Part shown: positions 37,401 to 55,261 of the stretch, in pieces
Numbering within the stretch: position 1 is the first letter of the stretch
How the letters are laid out: each line of letters begins with the position of its first letter
Source: Rostratula benghalensis
Lineage: Eukaryota > Chordata > Aves > Charadriiformes > Rostratulidae
Reading direction: 5' to 3'
Assembly (NCBI GenBank): GCA_013399305.1
Contig: VXAI01000192.1
Location: forward strand, 1,534,354 to 1,598,353
DNA: 64,000 nt
Translations under genes and position numbers: made by a program
Notes under the pieces: model-generated
What the model was told of the DNA's origin: nothing
Databases searched by the model: none
What the model saw: the letters and a program-made list of their open reading frames with translations, nothing else

Positions 37401-40400
37401 AATAAGGCAAGTTTAGAACAGCTTCAATGAAGCAAGTTTGTGTACAGTCAGGAAAACACAGCAGCGCTCCTGTGTCACATGAAGCAAACCTGGTGCCCGG
37501 GGGAAGTCTGGTGGTGCTGGCTGGGGCTTTCCAAAGCATAGGTGTCTGCATCAGGGAGCCACCCTTAAGAGCTATCCCAGCCATTAAATGTCTTCATTTG
37601 TCACAGGATATATTGAAGCAGGTATTTTCGCTGCCTGAGAACTATGCAGACTGCAGCCTCCTGTCCTCTGTTCCTACTCTAGAGGGAGAAAGTCTGGCTA
37701 TTCTGTTCTCCGTTCTTCTTTGAAATGCTTGAAGAGTGAAATGACTGACTAGAAAACACTGCGCAACAGCTGTCTTCAAAAAAATGCTGTGTAGCAACCT
37801 ACACTGCAGGCATGAAATTGGTTTGGTCCTGGGATCCCCGGTAGACTTGGGCACAGTGAGTCAAGGTGTCAGGATGTGGCTGTCATGAATGTTGCTTTGT
37901 GCTTGCAGGTATCAAAGCATTTGTCAACTATCACATTCCCAGCCCTTGGAGTGGAGGCAGGGATGAAGGGAAGGGCATTTCTCATTTTGAGTTTAGTTCT
38001 GAAGTTTTTTCTCACTCCTATCTGCTGCAACAATGATTTTTTGGCTTTCATGTGATGTTTCAAGCCTATCTCTTCTGCTGGCAAAATGACACAGTGCTGA
38101 GAGAGAAAGTCAGTCCTCTTTTGTGTGTGTGTAACTTCAGATGACTTATATGGTGGATGTCGGCCTGATTTGTTGGGGTTTCACAATGTTCTTTTTTCAT
38201 GCTCTGTGAGTTTTAAATCAAAACATTTAACAAACTAGTGGTAAAACAGCAGCATCTCTCTGCTACACTTCAGTTTTGCATTGCCTTAGGTGGTATCATT
38301 TTAACTATACCAATCCCTGATAACTGAAGTTCTCTGGGCTGGAAATTATGTACTACCAACATTAAGAAAAAAATAGCAAATTAAGAAAAAACAACTTCTC
38401 AAAACCCTGCTGCGAAGCAGATGTCTACTACTGGAACATGTTTTCAATCCATCTTTCCAGAAAATTTATACCATTTTGAGGGATTACTGTCCAGACCAAG
38501 CTGGACTTTGCAAATGACACTTGATGTTACACAACCATGAAAGACTTTCCTTGATAGCCTCAACAGGAAAATAAGATGACTTTTCTGTGACATAGCTTCA
38601 GTGTGATTGATGCTCCACATTTGTCAAGCTGATGTTAAGCAGAAAAGAGCAGACAACTATGTGGCTTTTTTTGTTTGTTGTGTGGTTGCTCGTGAAATTA
38701 CTTGTTTAAAAGATGATACAAAGGAGTGTTGGCCACTGCTGGGTACCTGGAAGACTACTTAATTAACCATAGCCTTAACACTGGGCTTTCAGTAACCATG
38801 TAAGTGACATAACAAGTTATGTCTGACTTGCTAACTATTTACAGCCTTCAGCAGGTGGTAAAATGTTTCAGGTCATGCTTAAGTGAAAGTGCAGCTATTG
38901 CACACGAAGAAAACAGAGCTGAGGATCACCATGTTTTCGGCATGGTTGTCTCATGCTGGACTCTGCTCCTGGACAACACAGTTCTCCCAAACAGGCATGC
39001 CAATGGGGTAAGGGCTCAAAGGCATGAGGCATTCTCTTTGCGTGACTTTGGGACATAAACATGGTATGTGTGCAAAGCCTGTCTCAGCTCCATTGTTTTC
39101 TTCTGAAAGGACAACCTTTTCTAAAGTCAGAATGCTGTTATGATGGCATCTATCTATTTATTTATTTATATATGTCTCAGCTGAAAATCCTATAGCATCA
39201 AAACTAAAATGCCAGTGCAACAGATATGAGCCACCTCCCTTGGGTCAGGAATGGTATCTTAAGCTCCCAGGAATAATTTGTGAATAGTGGGCCTGATTGT
39301 CCTTTCAGGACCAGATCAATGGCTAACCCATGTGACCCATCTGTAATGGCATTTGGAGGGTGAACTGGGTTCTCTGGTTTCCCAACATGGATGCTGCTAG
39401 CAAGACAAGGCTTACAAGCCTGGCTCTGCTGGGGACATACTGCCACTCTGCAGCAATTGCTGCCTAAAATATACTTCTAAATTTAGGTGCCTGCTGCCTT
39501 TCTGAGACCATTCCATGTGCCCCAAGTCACAAAGCTCCAAGATCATCAGACAAGTCAGAAAACCCTTACGTTTTTGCTGTGACTTACTAGTCTTTGATTT
39601 CCCCTCACTATTCCTTTGGAACTAAGAGCTTTAGCTTCAGCTGAAAGTCGTAACAAACCTTACCTAGGTTGTTACAGCTGTCCCTTTACCTGAGGGACCT
39701 ATAGAAAAACATCTCACTGCACACCAGGCTGCTAGCCCATTTCCTGATTGCAGTGTGGGTTCTTATGAGAATCACTTGTATAAAATTCACTGTCCTGATT
39801 AGTAAGTACTCTTAAATTTAAAGAGTGGGAAGGAGGCTGAAGAGGGACTTATGCAAATAAACTGCATTTTCATTTGCAATTTTCTAAATACATAAAAATA
39901 TGCACAAAAATGAAACTGAATGGAAAACTTGTCATATAAGACTTAGGGCTCCAAGACTTAATTAGGAGTTGGTTTATCTGATCAATTCTTAGACTAGAGT
40001 GTTACACACTCTCCCACACATACACACTCAAATCTTACCTACCATTAGTAACACATGTACTTGCAGTGTCTGTTTTATTTACACTTTGTGCAGTTAAGAT
40101 TCTGTAGGCAAGCTCAGCTCATGTTTCTGAAATGGGCTTACTACAAATGAAACATCCTTTAAATAATACAGGTATAACTCCACCAATTATCGCATTTTTG
40201 CTGGGCTATAAAAGGAGGCAGGGTCTGTGCTGGAACTGCCTTCTCTCTTAGGTATCTGTTTGTAGAGAATATGCATTTCTCCTGGTGTTAAAGATCTATG
40301 TTACAGCTTGGTTCCACCAGTTTGTTACAGAATTGTTTTATCTACATGGCAGGTCATTCAAGCTTGGAAAACCGAGGTTCCCATCCACAGTTTTGGTCCC

Positions 40401-43400
40401 CACTTCTTTTTCTAGGGATTGCTTGCTTCACGGGCTTGCATTAAAAAGCCTGTATAGGAATACTGTGCATGGCATCTGGTGTGATGATAGACACACCTAC
40501 CTGGGAATCCAGTAAAGATCCAGGATTCCTGGATCACTGCATACAAAGAGTGACAGCAGGAGAAAAAGGACCCACAAATGTCAATGTTTCATCTGTTTGC
40601 ATGGAAAACCGTGAAATGCATCTGCCATTTGTAACACCAGCATATTAAGGAGATGAATGAATAATTTGGGAGCTGGATTTTGATAGTTGAATTAAAAAAT
40701 AAAACACCCCCAGGAATTATTAACAAAAGCTACCCATTTAATTATGCAGCTGTGTCACCTTATAGGCCTGAGGCCTACGAGACAAACTATCTCTTCAGCA
40801 CCACCATAAGTATGATCTCAGCTTGGATGGCTGTGCCTTACCCATCCAGAGTTTTGAGCACTGATGTGGGTGAGGCTGCAGCAACTCAGACACCAGCTCA
40901 AGCTAGCCTGCTGAGTGGCTTGATAGACCATGATGCAGCTTACGCTTGTCCTGCACCAGCTACCTACAGATGAGTAGAAACTACCACAAACAAATACTAG
41001 GGCTGAAGCCAGCCCTCTGATTTTGATGCTGTGGTGTAGAAGTCTGCTCTAGTGTCAGTGGTATGTCAGGTATCAGTGTCCAGACACCTGAGTTGTCTTA
41101 GATACCACCAGCAGCTGTGGGACTGCACAGTCAACCACCTGGGTATTTTCAGAGCTGCTCTTTCTTGCTACAGCTGCAGTGCAATCAGCACATGTTCAGA
41201 GCTAAATGAAGGATTTTGTACTTTTTCATCACCAGACCCTATATCCAGTATGCTGCTGAACATTTTAAACTTGCCTGTCTCTGTGTTTTGCATATTAGAG
41301 AGTTAAAGCGTAAGTTTTACACTATAATTGCACACACGACCCAAATACTAGTTTGATTTTTCTGCTTTCAAATAACACTGCTTTGAAATACAAGAATGGT
41401 GTGACAACCAAGGGCCAGATTTCCAGTGCAAGAAGCACAAGTCCAGCCATAGCGTGAATCAGTGTTGTTCTTTCCTGTTCTCTCTAGAAGCATGGACTAC
41501 TTGTGTTAATAAACATCTATTTCTTATTTGTCATGCCACTGCAAAAGAAGGAAGAATGTGAATAATTCTGAAGAAATAAATAGCTCTTTCTGAAGAAAGA
41601 AAGATATCTCAGGCTATCTTAGTGGCATCAGTGATGTCCCCTCTGTGCAGTAAGAAGCAATTCATGTACCACAGAACTCACATTTTGATAAAAGTATGGG
41701 AAAGATAATTACACAAATGAGCACTGGAATAGGAGTTGTTGAAGAACTGTTGAAGTACCTTGCTCCAAGTCATGCAAGAAATCAGTGTTAGCAGTGAGAG
41801 TTTAAACCAGGGATAATCCTGGACCCAGCCTGGAATGGCTGTTTTCTCCCCTTGAGGCAATTCCCAGGGATTATCTGCACCACCTATGTTGTCTGGAAGG
41901 ATGGAGGATGCGAAGACCTGGTCCCTGGGTCTCTCTCCAGTTACTAACTTCAGACTGTCCCACTGACATGCTGTTGTTGCCTAGTGGGTAGATTATTTTT
42001 AAACACTTTTTATTTCAGTTCCTTTTCCAGTGAGGATGTGGTTGTATAGGGCTACAGTAATCTCTGCCTGTAGAGCTCATTCAATTTAAGTGTCTGTACT
42101 TTTTGCTGGTAAAAAATGAATCCACAAAGGGAAGATTTGCTTGTGTAGCTGCATTAGTAAAAAAGCTCTAGTACAGAGTAGGCATGATTTAACAATCTTT
42201 CACATGAAGGACCAATTGCATTTTCTGGGGCATGGGACAGCATGAGCATGGCACTGTTCTGCCAGGTCTTCTAGAGCAGTTACAGTCTACAACAAGTTTC
42301 AAAACTTTTTGAAATTTCTCTCTCACCAGTGATCCATTTCTTCAGAAGCATGCAGGATTCCTGACTGACTACACATCCAGTCTTTCTTTGCCTTCTGCAG
42401 ATCATCAGCTGGGATTTGCCTTCTTTTTTGCCTTAGAATTCACATACTGCAGCAGTTAAAAATCCCTAGAGGGAAAGTGTTTTCAGGCTGCAGGTTTTTT
42501 ATAGAACAGGCTAAGACTTGCAATGCCCACTGGGTGGCTCCAGACTCTGCACCTTACTCGTCCTGTAACTGTACCTTCCCAGGGCTAGCCCACATCTGCA
42601 GAAATACGTGCAAGTGCTGAATATGAGAAAGAATGAGAGGGCAGGCCCTGGGGTAACAAACATATGATGCACCAGATATATAAATAAAGGTTATGAATGA
42701 CTATTTGCATCATGGTAGTGCCCAGCGGCCCAGTGGAGAGTGTCTGTGCAGGAAGTAATGTTAAGGCTTAATTACAGTAAAGACACCTGCACTCAAGTGA
42801 GAGAGATGGGCTTACACAGGCTGTAAGTGATGTGAAAGAGCTGTGATGCTCTTTCCTCAGTGACCGCAGTGGGGGCTAAAGGAGATGATGCCCTAAATGC
42901 AGTTAACTTATTAAAACTTCTGCAGTTACATGGGATGAACCTGAGCCTTTGAGAGAAAGGAGCTACTTCTGGAGGACCAGTACTGCAGTGGTGTTTTCCC
43001 TGGTTCTGCAAGCACATGTGTGTGAGAGTGTGTGTACACTGCATGCTCTGGCCTTGCCAGATACAGATATGGCAGGTAAAGAGAGGATTGTCAGGGAAGA
43101 GAAAAATCCTCTGATATAAGGCGAAGACAGAAAAAATAATCACTGTAAAGTGCCAGTGCAATAAAATCAACCCAGGCTGTTGCCTAACTGTCTGCCTTCT
43201 CTTTCTCAATACACTCCAGGTTTGTGATTACTTTCAGAATTGTGCACATGTATGTTACCTCCACAGAAACAAGTCTTTCTGTTACAGAGTTTTCTCAGTT
43301 TGGGGTTTTTTTCATCCACCAAAGGCTATACGAGCTATATAGAATGAGCTGTTTTGCTAGGATTTCCCGGTGGTAAGGCCAGCATAAAAGAAAACCCAGG

Positions 43401-46400
43401 CAACAATCCCATTTGGCCATTGATTAAGATTTAATTCCAATGTAATGAAGTCAACAATTCCTACTCTTTATGCTAAACCACAATTTACTGCTTCAGGAAA
43501 CCCCTGTCAGTTCCCACTAGGCTTAAAAGAAGTGCAAAGATCTTAGATGGCTTTGCACACAAAGGGAATGTGGTGATTCAACACATATGATAAATACATG
43601 AGTTATTAAGAGATTTCCCCATCTTGAAAACAGCATCACACAGAGAATCATGTGAAATTTTTAGCTTTGAAATGTTAAAGCCAAGGAAGGTCTGAAGTTT
43701 TACACTTGATAATCTGTCACTGGGTGTCACACAGTATGGCAACAGAACCAGAGACTTGTACAGATCATCAATGGTAGTGAAAGGCTGCAATGACTAAAAT
43801 TGAATTTTTCTTGCTGAACCTGGCCCAGAAGTGGTAACTGCCCCTTTCACAAGGGGCTGTAGCATGTGATCTACTGTATTAAAACTTTCAATCCCTTTAG
43901 AAATTGATGCTACTTAACAATGTGTTAGTTTGTCTAATAAAGGTGTCTTTGAAAACCTGTTTCTGTCCAAAGTTGTATCTCTTATTGTATCTCTTCCTTC
44001 TTGAGGAACATGGCTGTTAATCTATAGCATACTGACATGGATAAAGAGTCAGAAGCACCTGAGCTGGAGATACCATACGTACAAACCTCAAACCCATTGC
44101 CACCCAGCAACACTTAATTCATTGCTTTTCTGAGATCATCTTGCAAGTCCTGAGGAATTCTCAAATCATGTCACAGAGAGGGTTCCTTTGGAAATCTGAG
44201 ATTTCCTGTTGAGGCTTTTTGTTTTAGTGTCTGTTTTCCTAAGAAATGTATTACATATGAAATGCACTCCAGCAAAAGCTTTATGGGAGGTGAAGGATGT
44301 GCTGTTTCGGAAACCACAGTCCTTAAGGGTTGCTGAAATTGGAATCTATGAAGCTTCAGTGAATGAAGATCTGATATTGACCAATCTTAGCAGAGAACCA
44401 AACATCAGATGATCCTTCTTTTGAAGGATTGCACTCACATCTGTCTCACATGCTCTCTCTCCCTCTGTCATGCACACTACTAGTGACAGCATCAAGAGAG
44501 ACTGAATTATATCCAGAGTTTCCACACTACGAAATGCTAAGTATTTATCCTGGGAAGAAGAAGCAGGAAACACACCTTTGCATTAGAAAGAAATGGAAGA
44601 ATGGAGAGAAAGCTCTAAAGGTGCAGCAGGCACAACAAGCTCAGCTGAAACAGAAGCCTGCAGTTGCTGGACTCTGAAATGAGAAGAGACTTTTAGTTTA
44701 GATGCAGTCTAAGATCAGAGATGTGTGAAGCCCTCATAGTCTATTATAATATCAAATATTAATATCAAGTCATCTTGATGAGGGTTTTCTTCTCAGGGCC
44801 TAGCCCAATCTCACTGCCACTACTCAAATCTGAGCATTTACCTGGAAAGACTCAATAGCACTAGTGGAAATAAAAACAACTCTTCCAGCTTTGGAGAAGT
44901 TTTACTCCATTTTGGATATGCTTCTACTTAGATTAGGATTTCTTTCTAGTACTCGGTAAGCAGACATAGGTCGAGCGCAGCATAACAACAGAGAACCTTG
45001 CATAATCAGGGCACCTTCTGCTTGAGAGACATAGTGTCATCTTTCTATCATTGTTCATCTCTCTTGTGTAAGCTTACATTCAACATCTCTTTCTTCCATT
45101 AGGTTAAGTGTTTTTCTCTGGCAGCAGCTGTGGTTGTCCTGCAGTGCCTCTCACAGACATCCTTCAGTTCAACTCTTCTTTAGAATCCTTTCCAAGGTTT
45201 TGTAAGTATAGAAAAAAAGCAGCTCTCTGAGATGGGAGCTCTTGGGAGGGAGTGAGTTTTTTTGTGTATTTACCACCTGCCCACATCAGCAAGACAATAG
45301 CAATCAGCAAAGACATGTGCTTGTCCCATGAAAAAGCTTCTGACCTGTCCCTGCCAACACTACCACTAGTGCACTCACTCCATGCTGGACCACCATGGAA
45401 AAGCCTTCTTCTAGAGGTGACACAGCTGTTGTTCACCACCATCGTGCTTGAGATTGAAACACTCCCCAACTCAAAGGGCTTTTGCAAATGTTAGGAGATG
45501 TAAATGTGCTGACAGCCAAGTAGCTCTGAGAAAAGAACAGAAGATACATGTACATCTTGGTTATTGTTGTGCCTTGCTTCACCACCAAGAGCTGCCACAA
45601 CACCGAAGTGCCACAAGTGTCTCTTTTGTGTGCTTTTCTTGGATCCTTTTAGCACCCACTGCTCTAGGCTGTTTACTGGTCTCTGTGTCTAAAAAGGCTG
45701 CTGCGCTTGAGCAATAATCTGTCTCTGTGGAATAGATGTGCATTTCCTCATGCAAGGTGAACAGAATCCCTGTTCATTTCTGATGGGATGTGCCACTTTA
45801 CTGAGAATTTAGCTCAGTGGGCTTTTTTTCCCCAGGAGCACAATACGTCCAGTCCTTATATCTCATGCCAGTGTCTGTCATCAAGTAGGGAGATATGTTG
45901 TCACAGAGTATTTAATGTTGGCATGCTATATGTAAGCTTCAAAGCAATGAAAACTCTTCACCTTCTGTAGTAAACACAGGCCGCATCACGTACTACAATG
46001 TAATCTAGTAAAACAAAATAATTTTGGGAGCCTTTCAAATGCTGTGAAGGAACAGCAGGCTGTGGGTGGGCTGCTCTACGAATGCTGCCTGTTAATACCC
46101 AGATGTCGAATGCCAACTTTCCATTCACTTCTGCAAAATAACAGACTGTCATGTGGTAAAAATAACCACAGGAGGCGTGCAACACATTCCAGTGCTTATT
46201 TCACCTACAACACACTATCACAAACGTGTCTGTGGAAGTGCACTGGGCATCTGTATCAATGCTATCCCAAACAATATGTTTCAGGTCCGTGGTTTGGGGA
46301 GTAAGTTCAAGGTAAGGGAAATGCTTTTCTTTAATTCTTTTACTCCTATGTTATAATTTACCCCAAATCTAAGCTAGCTGCAGAAAATAAGAGGGCACTT

Positions 46401-46722
46401 TCTCACTGTGTGACAATGGGAAAGAAACTTCTTTCCTCTAACACTGACCTGAGATCTTGAGGAGAACACACAAAACTAAATTAGCTTTTAAGCTTCTCTA
46501 TGTCTAAGTACAGTTGTACAGTTTGTGTCAAGAGGTATCTTAAATCCACGTCTGGCTTCACTCTTCCATTGATATAATGGCACCTCCAATCTTGCAGCTG
46601 GGTCTCAAACATTTAATAATGCAGCAATACCGTTCTATCCTTCCCAGTACTGACAGATAGCCAGCCCACTTAAGACTCAATGAATGTTGAAAAAGGGGTC
46701 CCATCTCTTTGTTAGGTCCACC
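34421..46722. other. 12-kb intronic stretch, no repeat family or exon recognised
   Basis: Read on both strands without finding CR1, PALM2-type exons or RNA genes. Small features are a poly-T run at about 34418-34431, a short TTTA repeat at 39154-39174 and a well-formed TATAAAAG at 40207-40214. A GT-rich stretch lies near 43018-43035. The 138-codon minus frame at 42793-43209 shows nothing recognisable. Confidence 0.4.
39154..39174 (+). repeat. Short TTTA/TA simple repeat
   Basis: A run of three to four TTTA units merging into TATATA. It is short and probably of no consequence beyond length variation. Confidence 0.85.
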
Positions 46723-46972
46723 ATAAAACCATAGAATGTGTTGGGTTGGAAGGGATCTTTAAAGGCCATCTAGTCCAACCCCTTGCAATAAGCAGGGACA
46801 TCTTTAACTAGATCAGATTACTCAGAGCCTTATCAGTCCTGACCTTGAGTGTCTCCAGGGATGGGGCCTCCACCACCCCTCTAGGCAACATGTTCCAGTG
46901 TTTTACTACCCTCACTGTAAAGAACTTCTTCCTAATATCTCATCTAAACCTCTGGTTTAAAACATTGCCCTC
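46723..46972 (-). mobile_element. CR1 3' end, first of a tandem pair
   Basis: On the minus strand this is a 250-nt CR1 3' end. It has a tail with CATTCTATGGTTTTATGG, the CCTTCCAACCCAACAC and GGGGTTGGACTAGATGGCC segments, and a body with ACACTGGAACATGTTGCCTA. It is cut at about 46972, where a second CR1 in the same orientation begins with its own tail. Confidence 0.92.
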
Positions 46973-46978
46973 TGTGAC

Positions 46979-47333
46979 ACAGAATCATAGAATAGTTAGA
47001 GTTGGAAGGGACCTTAAAGGTCACCAAGTTCCAACCCCCCTGCCATGGGCAGGGACATCTCCCACTGAACCAGGTTCTCAAAGCCCCATCCATCCTGGCC
47101 TTGAACGCATCCAGGGATGGGGCATTCACAGCTTCCCTGGGCAACCTGTTCCAGCATCTCACCACCTTCACAGCGAAGAATTTTTTCCTGATATCTAATC
47201 TAAATCTCCCCTCTTTCAATTTAAAACCACTATGCCCCTGATCAAGTGTCTCTCCTCATGTCTCCTGTAGTCTCCTTATAGCAACTGGAAGGTTGCTATA
47301 AGGTCTCCACAGAGCCCTGTCTTCTCCAGGGTA
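46979..47333 (-). mobile_element. CR1 3' end, second of a tandem pair
   Basis: This copy starts with its own octamer tail (plus strand ACAGAATCATAGAATAGTTA at 46980), directly abutting the previous CR1. It continues through LDIRKKFFAVKVVRCWNRLPREAV, DAFKARMDGAL and the C-terminal CR1 sequence to a 5' break at about 47333. It belongs to a different subfamily from the copy at 26972. Confidence 0.93.
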
Positions 47334-50947
<3,614 letters not shown>

Positions 50948-53900
50948 TTAGGAACAGACCGAACAAAAAACATCTGAAGATTGAGAAGGAGCCGGCTCCA
51001 CTTCTGAATATTAGATTATCCCCACTGAATTTCTGATTACTGCTTTAGACAGTTGATTTCAGGCAATCCATCAGCCATTTATCCAGATATCAAGTCTTCC
51101 AGATTTAGACATGTCAGTTTTACAGTGTACGCTTTATTTACCATCAGTGACTTAATATGAGGTTATTTTTAGTTCCGAATGAAAGTAAGTGTTTAAACCA
51201 TGCAAATTAGACAGTCCTGCAAGAACAGAAATCTTCAAATAAAAGTGTGGATCTCTTGTGAATGATAAGACATGTCCCGGAAGGACTAAAATCATAAACT
51301 TCTTAAAGCTTCAAAAACAAAAGAGCAGCGTTTTCTAAATGTAATGTGTTTCATGGAGGATAAAACCAGCCTGCTATTAAATTAATAAAAGATTTTATTT
51401 TTTTTTAACTTATGCTGCAGATGTCTCCCCATACATCTACAGGCATATGGGCAGACACATTCACACAGGCACACACATGACCTCTCAGTCAGGCACAAAC
51501 CAAAACAAATGAACAGAAATCTTCTAGAAACCATGGATAACCCAGGGCACAGTAACACTATTATAGAGAGCAGCAATAGCCTGCACCCAATAGAATAACT
51601 CCTGGGAGTTTTGCTTTTCTTTCTACACCAAAAACATGGTTACATGGTTACAGCCTCAGCAAACCACTGTCTAATCCAGCTGCAGCTCACCCAGGGAAGG
51701 TCTCCAGTGGAGCTGCATTGGTTGCAATCTTTTAAACACCAAATCAGCCTCTGATGTGCTATTTGCTGTGTGGCAAATCAGTAGACAGACAGGACAAGCA
51801 GCCATCAAAAGGAAGATGATGAGCCCAAAGCCAGGCAGGACTTTGCCCCTTGGCAAGATGGAAATGGAGATGGCGGAGAAAACCGTCGGCCAAGGGACCA
51901 ATCAAATTAGCCCCTTACATGGACCAGAAAAGGGGAGCCTTTTTTTTTTTATTTCCAAAGTGATTTGCAGTGCTAGTTTAGGGAACCAACCAAGAGGATA
52001 TAACTTCTCCAGCAAAGAGAAGCTAACAAGGAAATAATCAGTTCAAAAAAGATTGAGTTTCAGAGGCTGCCCAAACATGCAGTATCAGTCTTTTCAATGC
52101 CATGTTTGTCACTGGAATGGAACTTGACTTGTGCAAATTATGTATAATGGAAAAACATTCACCACCAAAAGTAGGCTTCAAACCCAGCCCAAAATAGAAA
52201 GATTTTTGACATGACAGCCAAGGCTTATTTCTTAGTTTTTGAGCATATATATAGACATAGTATCTATCCACAAACTATTCTTGTCACTCCGTGGCCCATT
52301 TCGCATCAGGCAATTAGATTTTAATAAGGCAGCAGACAGAAAGCAATGCAAAACACACAAGCGAATTAGACTTTATAAATGACTCCAGCTTTCACTGACT
52401 TTAATGGTGCTGTGCACCAGAGGATTTCTAGATGGGTTTTAAGTCATTTTTATCTGAATTAGGACTATTGCATGACAGTAAATGTCTCGTGCTCTTGGAC
52501 CATGCAATCATGTTCAGCAGTCTAACTCACTGAGGCTGGAGACACACTTTGCCCTATTGAACTCAGTTTTGCTTGTGGCCTCCGAAGTGTTAGTTCACAA
52601 AATATTAAGTATGGCTATCTCCAGACACAGTTTCTGCAGTTTGCCACTCCTTTTGCTCCTCTACCATCTACTAGTACTTCCTGTTGCATTGGTAGGCTGG
52701 TAGTGAGATTCTTCTGTGGGAGCTTTGCTCTCCTGTTCAACCCTGCTGATTACTGCCCAGAAGTTTCTCATCAGCTTATTCAGGCCCAATGTGCTATTGA
52801 AACGTCCCCCCAGCAGAGGACTCTCAAGTCATCACATGTACCAACAAAGAAAGTGAGGCAGTCAAAGATGGATTTACAGGTCCTGAGGTGCTTAGTGTTT
52901 AACAGCCTATGCTTTGACATTTAAGAGTACTCAGTAGCACAACTCCGTGGGTACCTTCTGGGCTAGATGCAGCGCAAAGCGTGGTGAAAGCTGATTGCTC
53001 TTTAGAAAATTGCTGTCTTTTCATTCAAAGGGAATGTGGGCAGTTGCATGCAGAACTATGTTGCTACATGTGTCATCCTGAGCTGTGTCTCGAATCTGAA
53101 ATCCTGAGTGATACTCAGCTGAATAAAAGCCCCAAAGTTTCTAAACACCAAAGTCTAAAGATGAAGGCAGCCTTCTCTGTTTTAAACCTATTTTAGATAT
53201 AGCTCCAGCAGTCCTAATAAAGTCTTTGGCAAAGTGCTCCTTGGACAGCACTGAAGACATTCAATTAATAGTCATTCCTCATTTGCTATAGGAAGACAGA
53301 TAAAATCCAGGCTTTTTCCAATGTGCTTTCACAGAATCTCCATGCTAATGCTCAGACAGGGAGAAGCCAGTCCCTTCAGTACAACTACTGTACACCAAAC
53401 CCAAGATGTGTTGTGCAGCTTTTGTTTTGGTCTTTGTTTATGTGAAACACTTAAGCTACGAATCACATGATTTCTTTCTCCCAGAAGCCTCTTTTTTGAC
53501 CTATTAATAGTATGAATTTGAAACTGGAAAGCATCAATGGGATTTTTAAAAAGACATATTTAGAGACAAGAATGCTATGATCTACTAAAACCCCTCCCTC
53601 TTGGGTGAAATGTCAGCACATTTTATCTAAAACAGGAAAGCTTGTAACTTTGATGTTTTGGCTCTCCTTTTTAAGACGAAAATTAAGGCATTCGTTAAAT
53701 AATGTGCTGAGGAATCCAGACAAGAAGACTCTGAGAAATGGAAACATTTATAAGAAGCAATTTTTAAAATGCAGAGGTTCTACTTGCCAGGCTGTTGAGG
53801 TTACATATATTTATATACCCACTGCAGATACAATAGGCAAACCATCAGGCATACATCAGGGGACTGCACAAGCTGTCTCACTGTCTGGGAAACAATTTCT

Positions 53901-54236
53901 CCACTGACAGATGACTGAAATAGTGCTGAGGCAGTGGGTAGGGGTGGAAGAATCTCTTACCTGCTTTGAGCAAACCTTTCCCAGGGCATTTTCATCAGAA
54001 ACCTGTTTGGGGAAGGCTTTGGCACACATGGTGAGACCGAGGGTGGGTAGGGAGCGATAGGGAAGAGGTGGTGGAGCTGCACTGGGTGCTTGGGCACAGC
54101 TCTGGGGTACAAGACACTTCGGTGAGGCAGTCAGCATTGAGGCAGTCCAGCCAGATGCAAACCAGAGCCAGATGTGCCTTGGAAACAAAAGACGCTTCGC
54201 CGCCATCTGTCCTCCACAGCTACAAAATCTGGGCTA

Positions 54237-54300
54237 TGCTTCCTCAAAAAAATTTGAAAAATATTGTATGCTTCTTGAAAAAATTTTGAAAAATATTATC
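54237..54300 (+). repeat. Imperfect 32-bp tandem duplication
   Basis: Two adjacent 32-nt units begin TGCTTC and contain TTTGAAAAATATT (54237-54268 and 54269-54300), with a few differences between them. AT-rich, not part of a recognised element. Confidence 0.85.
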
Positions 54301-54970
54301 CCAGGAAGCACAGGGGGTGTTTCTCAAATCTGCTAAAAGGAGAATGCTTGCATGAGGATGGAGCCTAAAAATAGCTAGCTATACGAGTTCCTCCTCGTTA
54401 ACAATATTGTGCATTTGCTTTACTTAATCTGTGATTAAAATGGCCACAAGACTGTATTTCAGCACTGCTCCTCCTTCATTGTCTGTTACAAGCTTTAACT
54501 CTCTACAGCAGCTTGGAGCTCCTTTTATGCACCAAAGTTGTGCTGTATGATTAGACGTTGTCAAAATGATAAAGGGCTCTGAGAATGGCCAGATACACTA
54601 TTGTAAAAATGCAGGCATTTGTACAGCTCATTCCAATCCTGGAACGTGAATGTGCTGTACTTTCAGAAGGCACCATTGCACTGGTACCAAAACAGCCACT
54701 CTATGTACAGTTTGGTATAAGTATTCCTTCATTTACTGCTAGAGTACAATTTCTTCAGGACTAAATCTTTCAGCAGATATTAGATCATGTCATTAAAAAG
54801 GCTCTCTGCTACTGAAGTGGAAAGGGCACAGGGTTTGTATTGCTCTAGGTCACCACTGCTCTCAGGTGATTTGGTTTCTCTGCACGCAAGTGAGATTGCA
54901 GAGATAACTGGAAGTTCCCTGTTTATTTTGTTCAAGTATAGGAAGGCAGAGTGGTCTCTCTGCACCATGC

Positions 54971-55001
54971 AAAAAAAAAAAAAAAGGAAAAAAAAAAAAA
55001 A
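54971..55001 (+). repeat. Interrupted poly-A (A15 GG A14)
   Basis: Simple A-rich tract interrupted by GG. No retrocopy was found upstream. Confidence 0.9.
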
Positions 55002-55261
55002 GCAGGTCATAATTCTCTGAACAGATCATGGTGAGGACAGAAATAAGTGAGCAGATGTTGGACAGAAGAGAATGAAATCATGCCAAGTGTTTGACTGTAG
55101 TAGATACAGTGATGGCCATAAATGTGGTGCACAGTTTCATGCTTCAGGACAGTAAAGCCCAAGGGCTTTAAGTTGTTTACATTTTGCCCTATCAAGGAAA
55201 TAATGCATAGTCCCTCAAATGCACATACTAGAATTAATGCTGCATTGAAAAAAAACAATTA

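Noticed and set aside
42793..43209. 138-codon minus-strand open frame
   Set aside because: Composition and motifs do not resemble a protein family; no supporting signals.
51671..52037. Overlapping open frames on both strands, one with a possible membrane segment
   Set aside because: No splice borders that fit PALM2 phases, no family recognised; both frames cannot easily be genuine.
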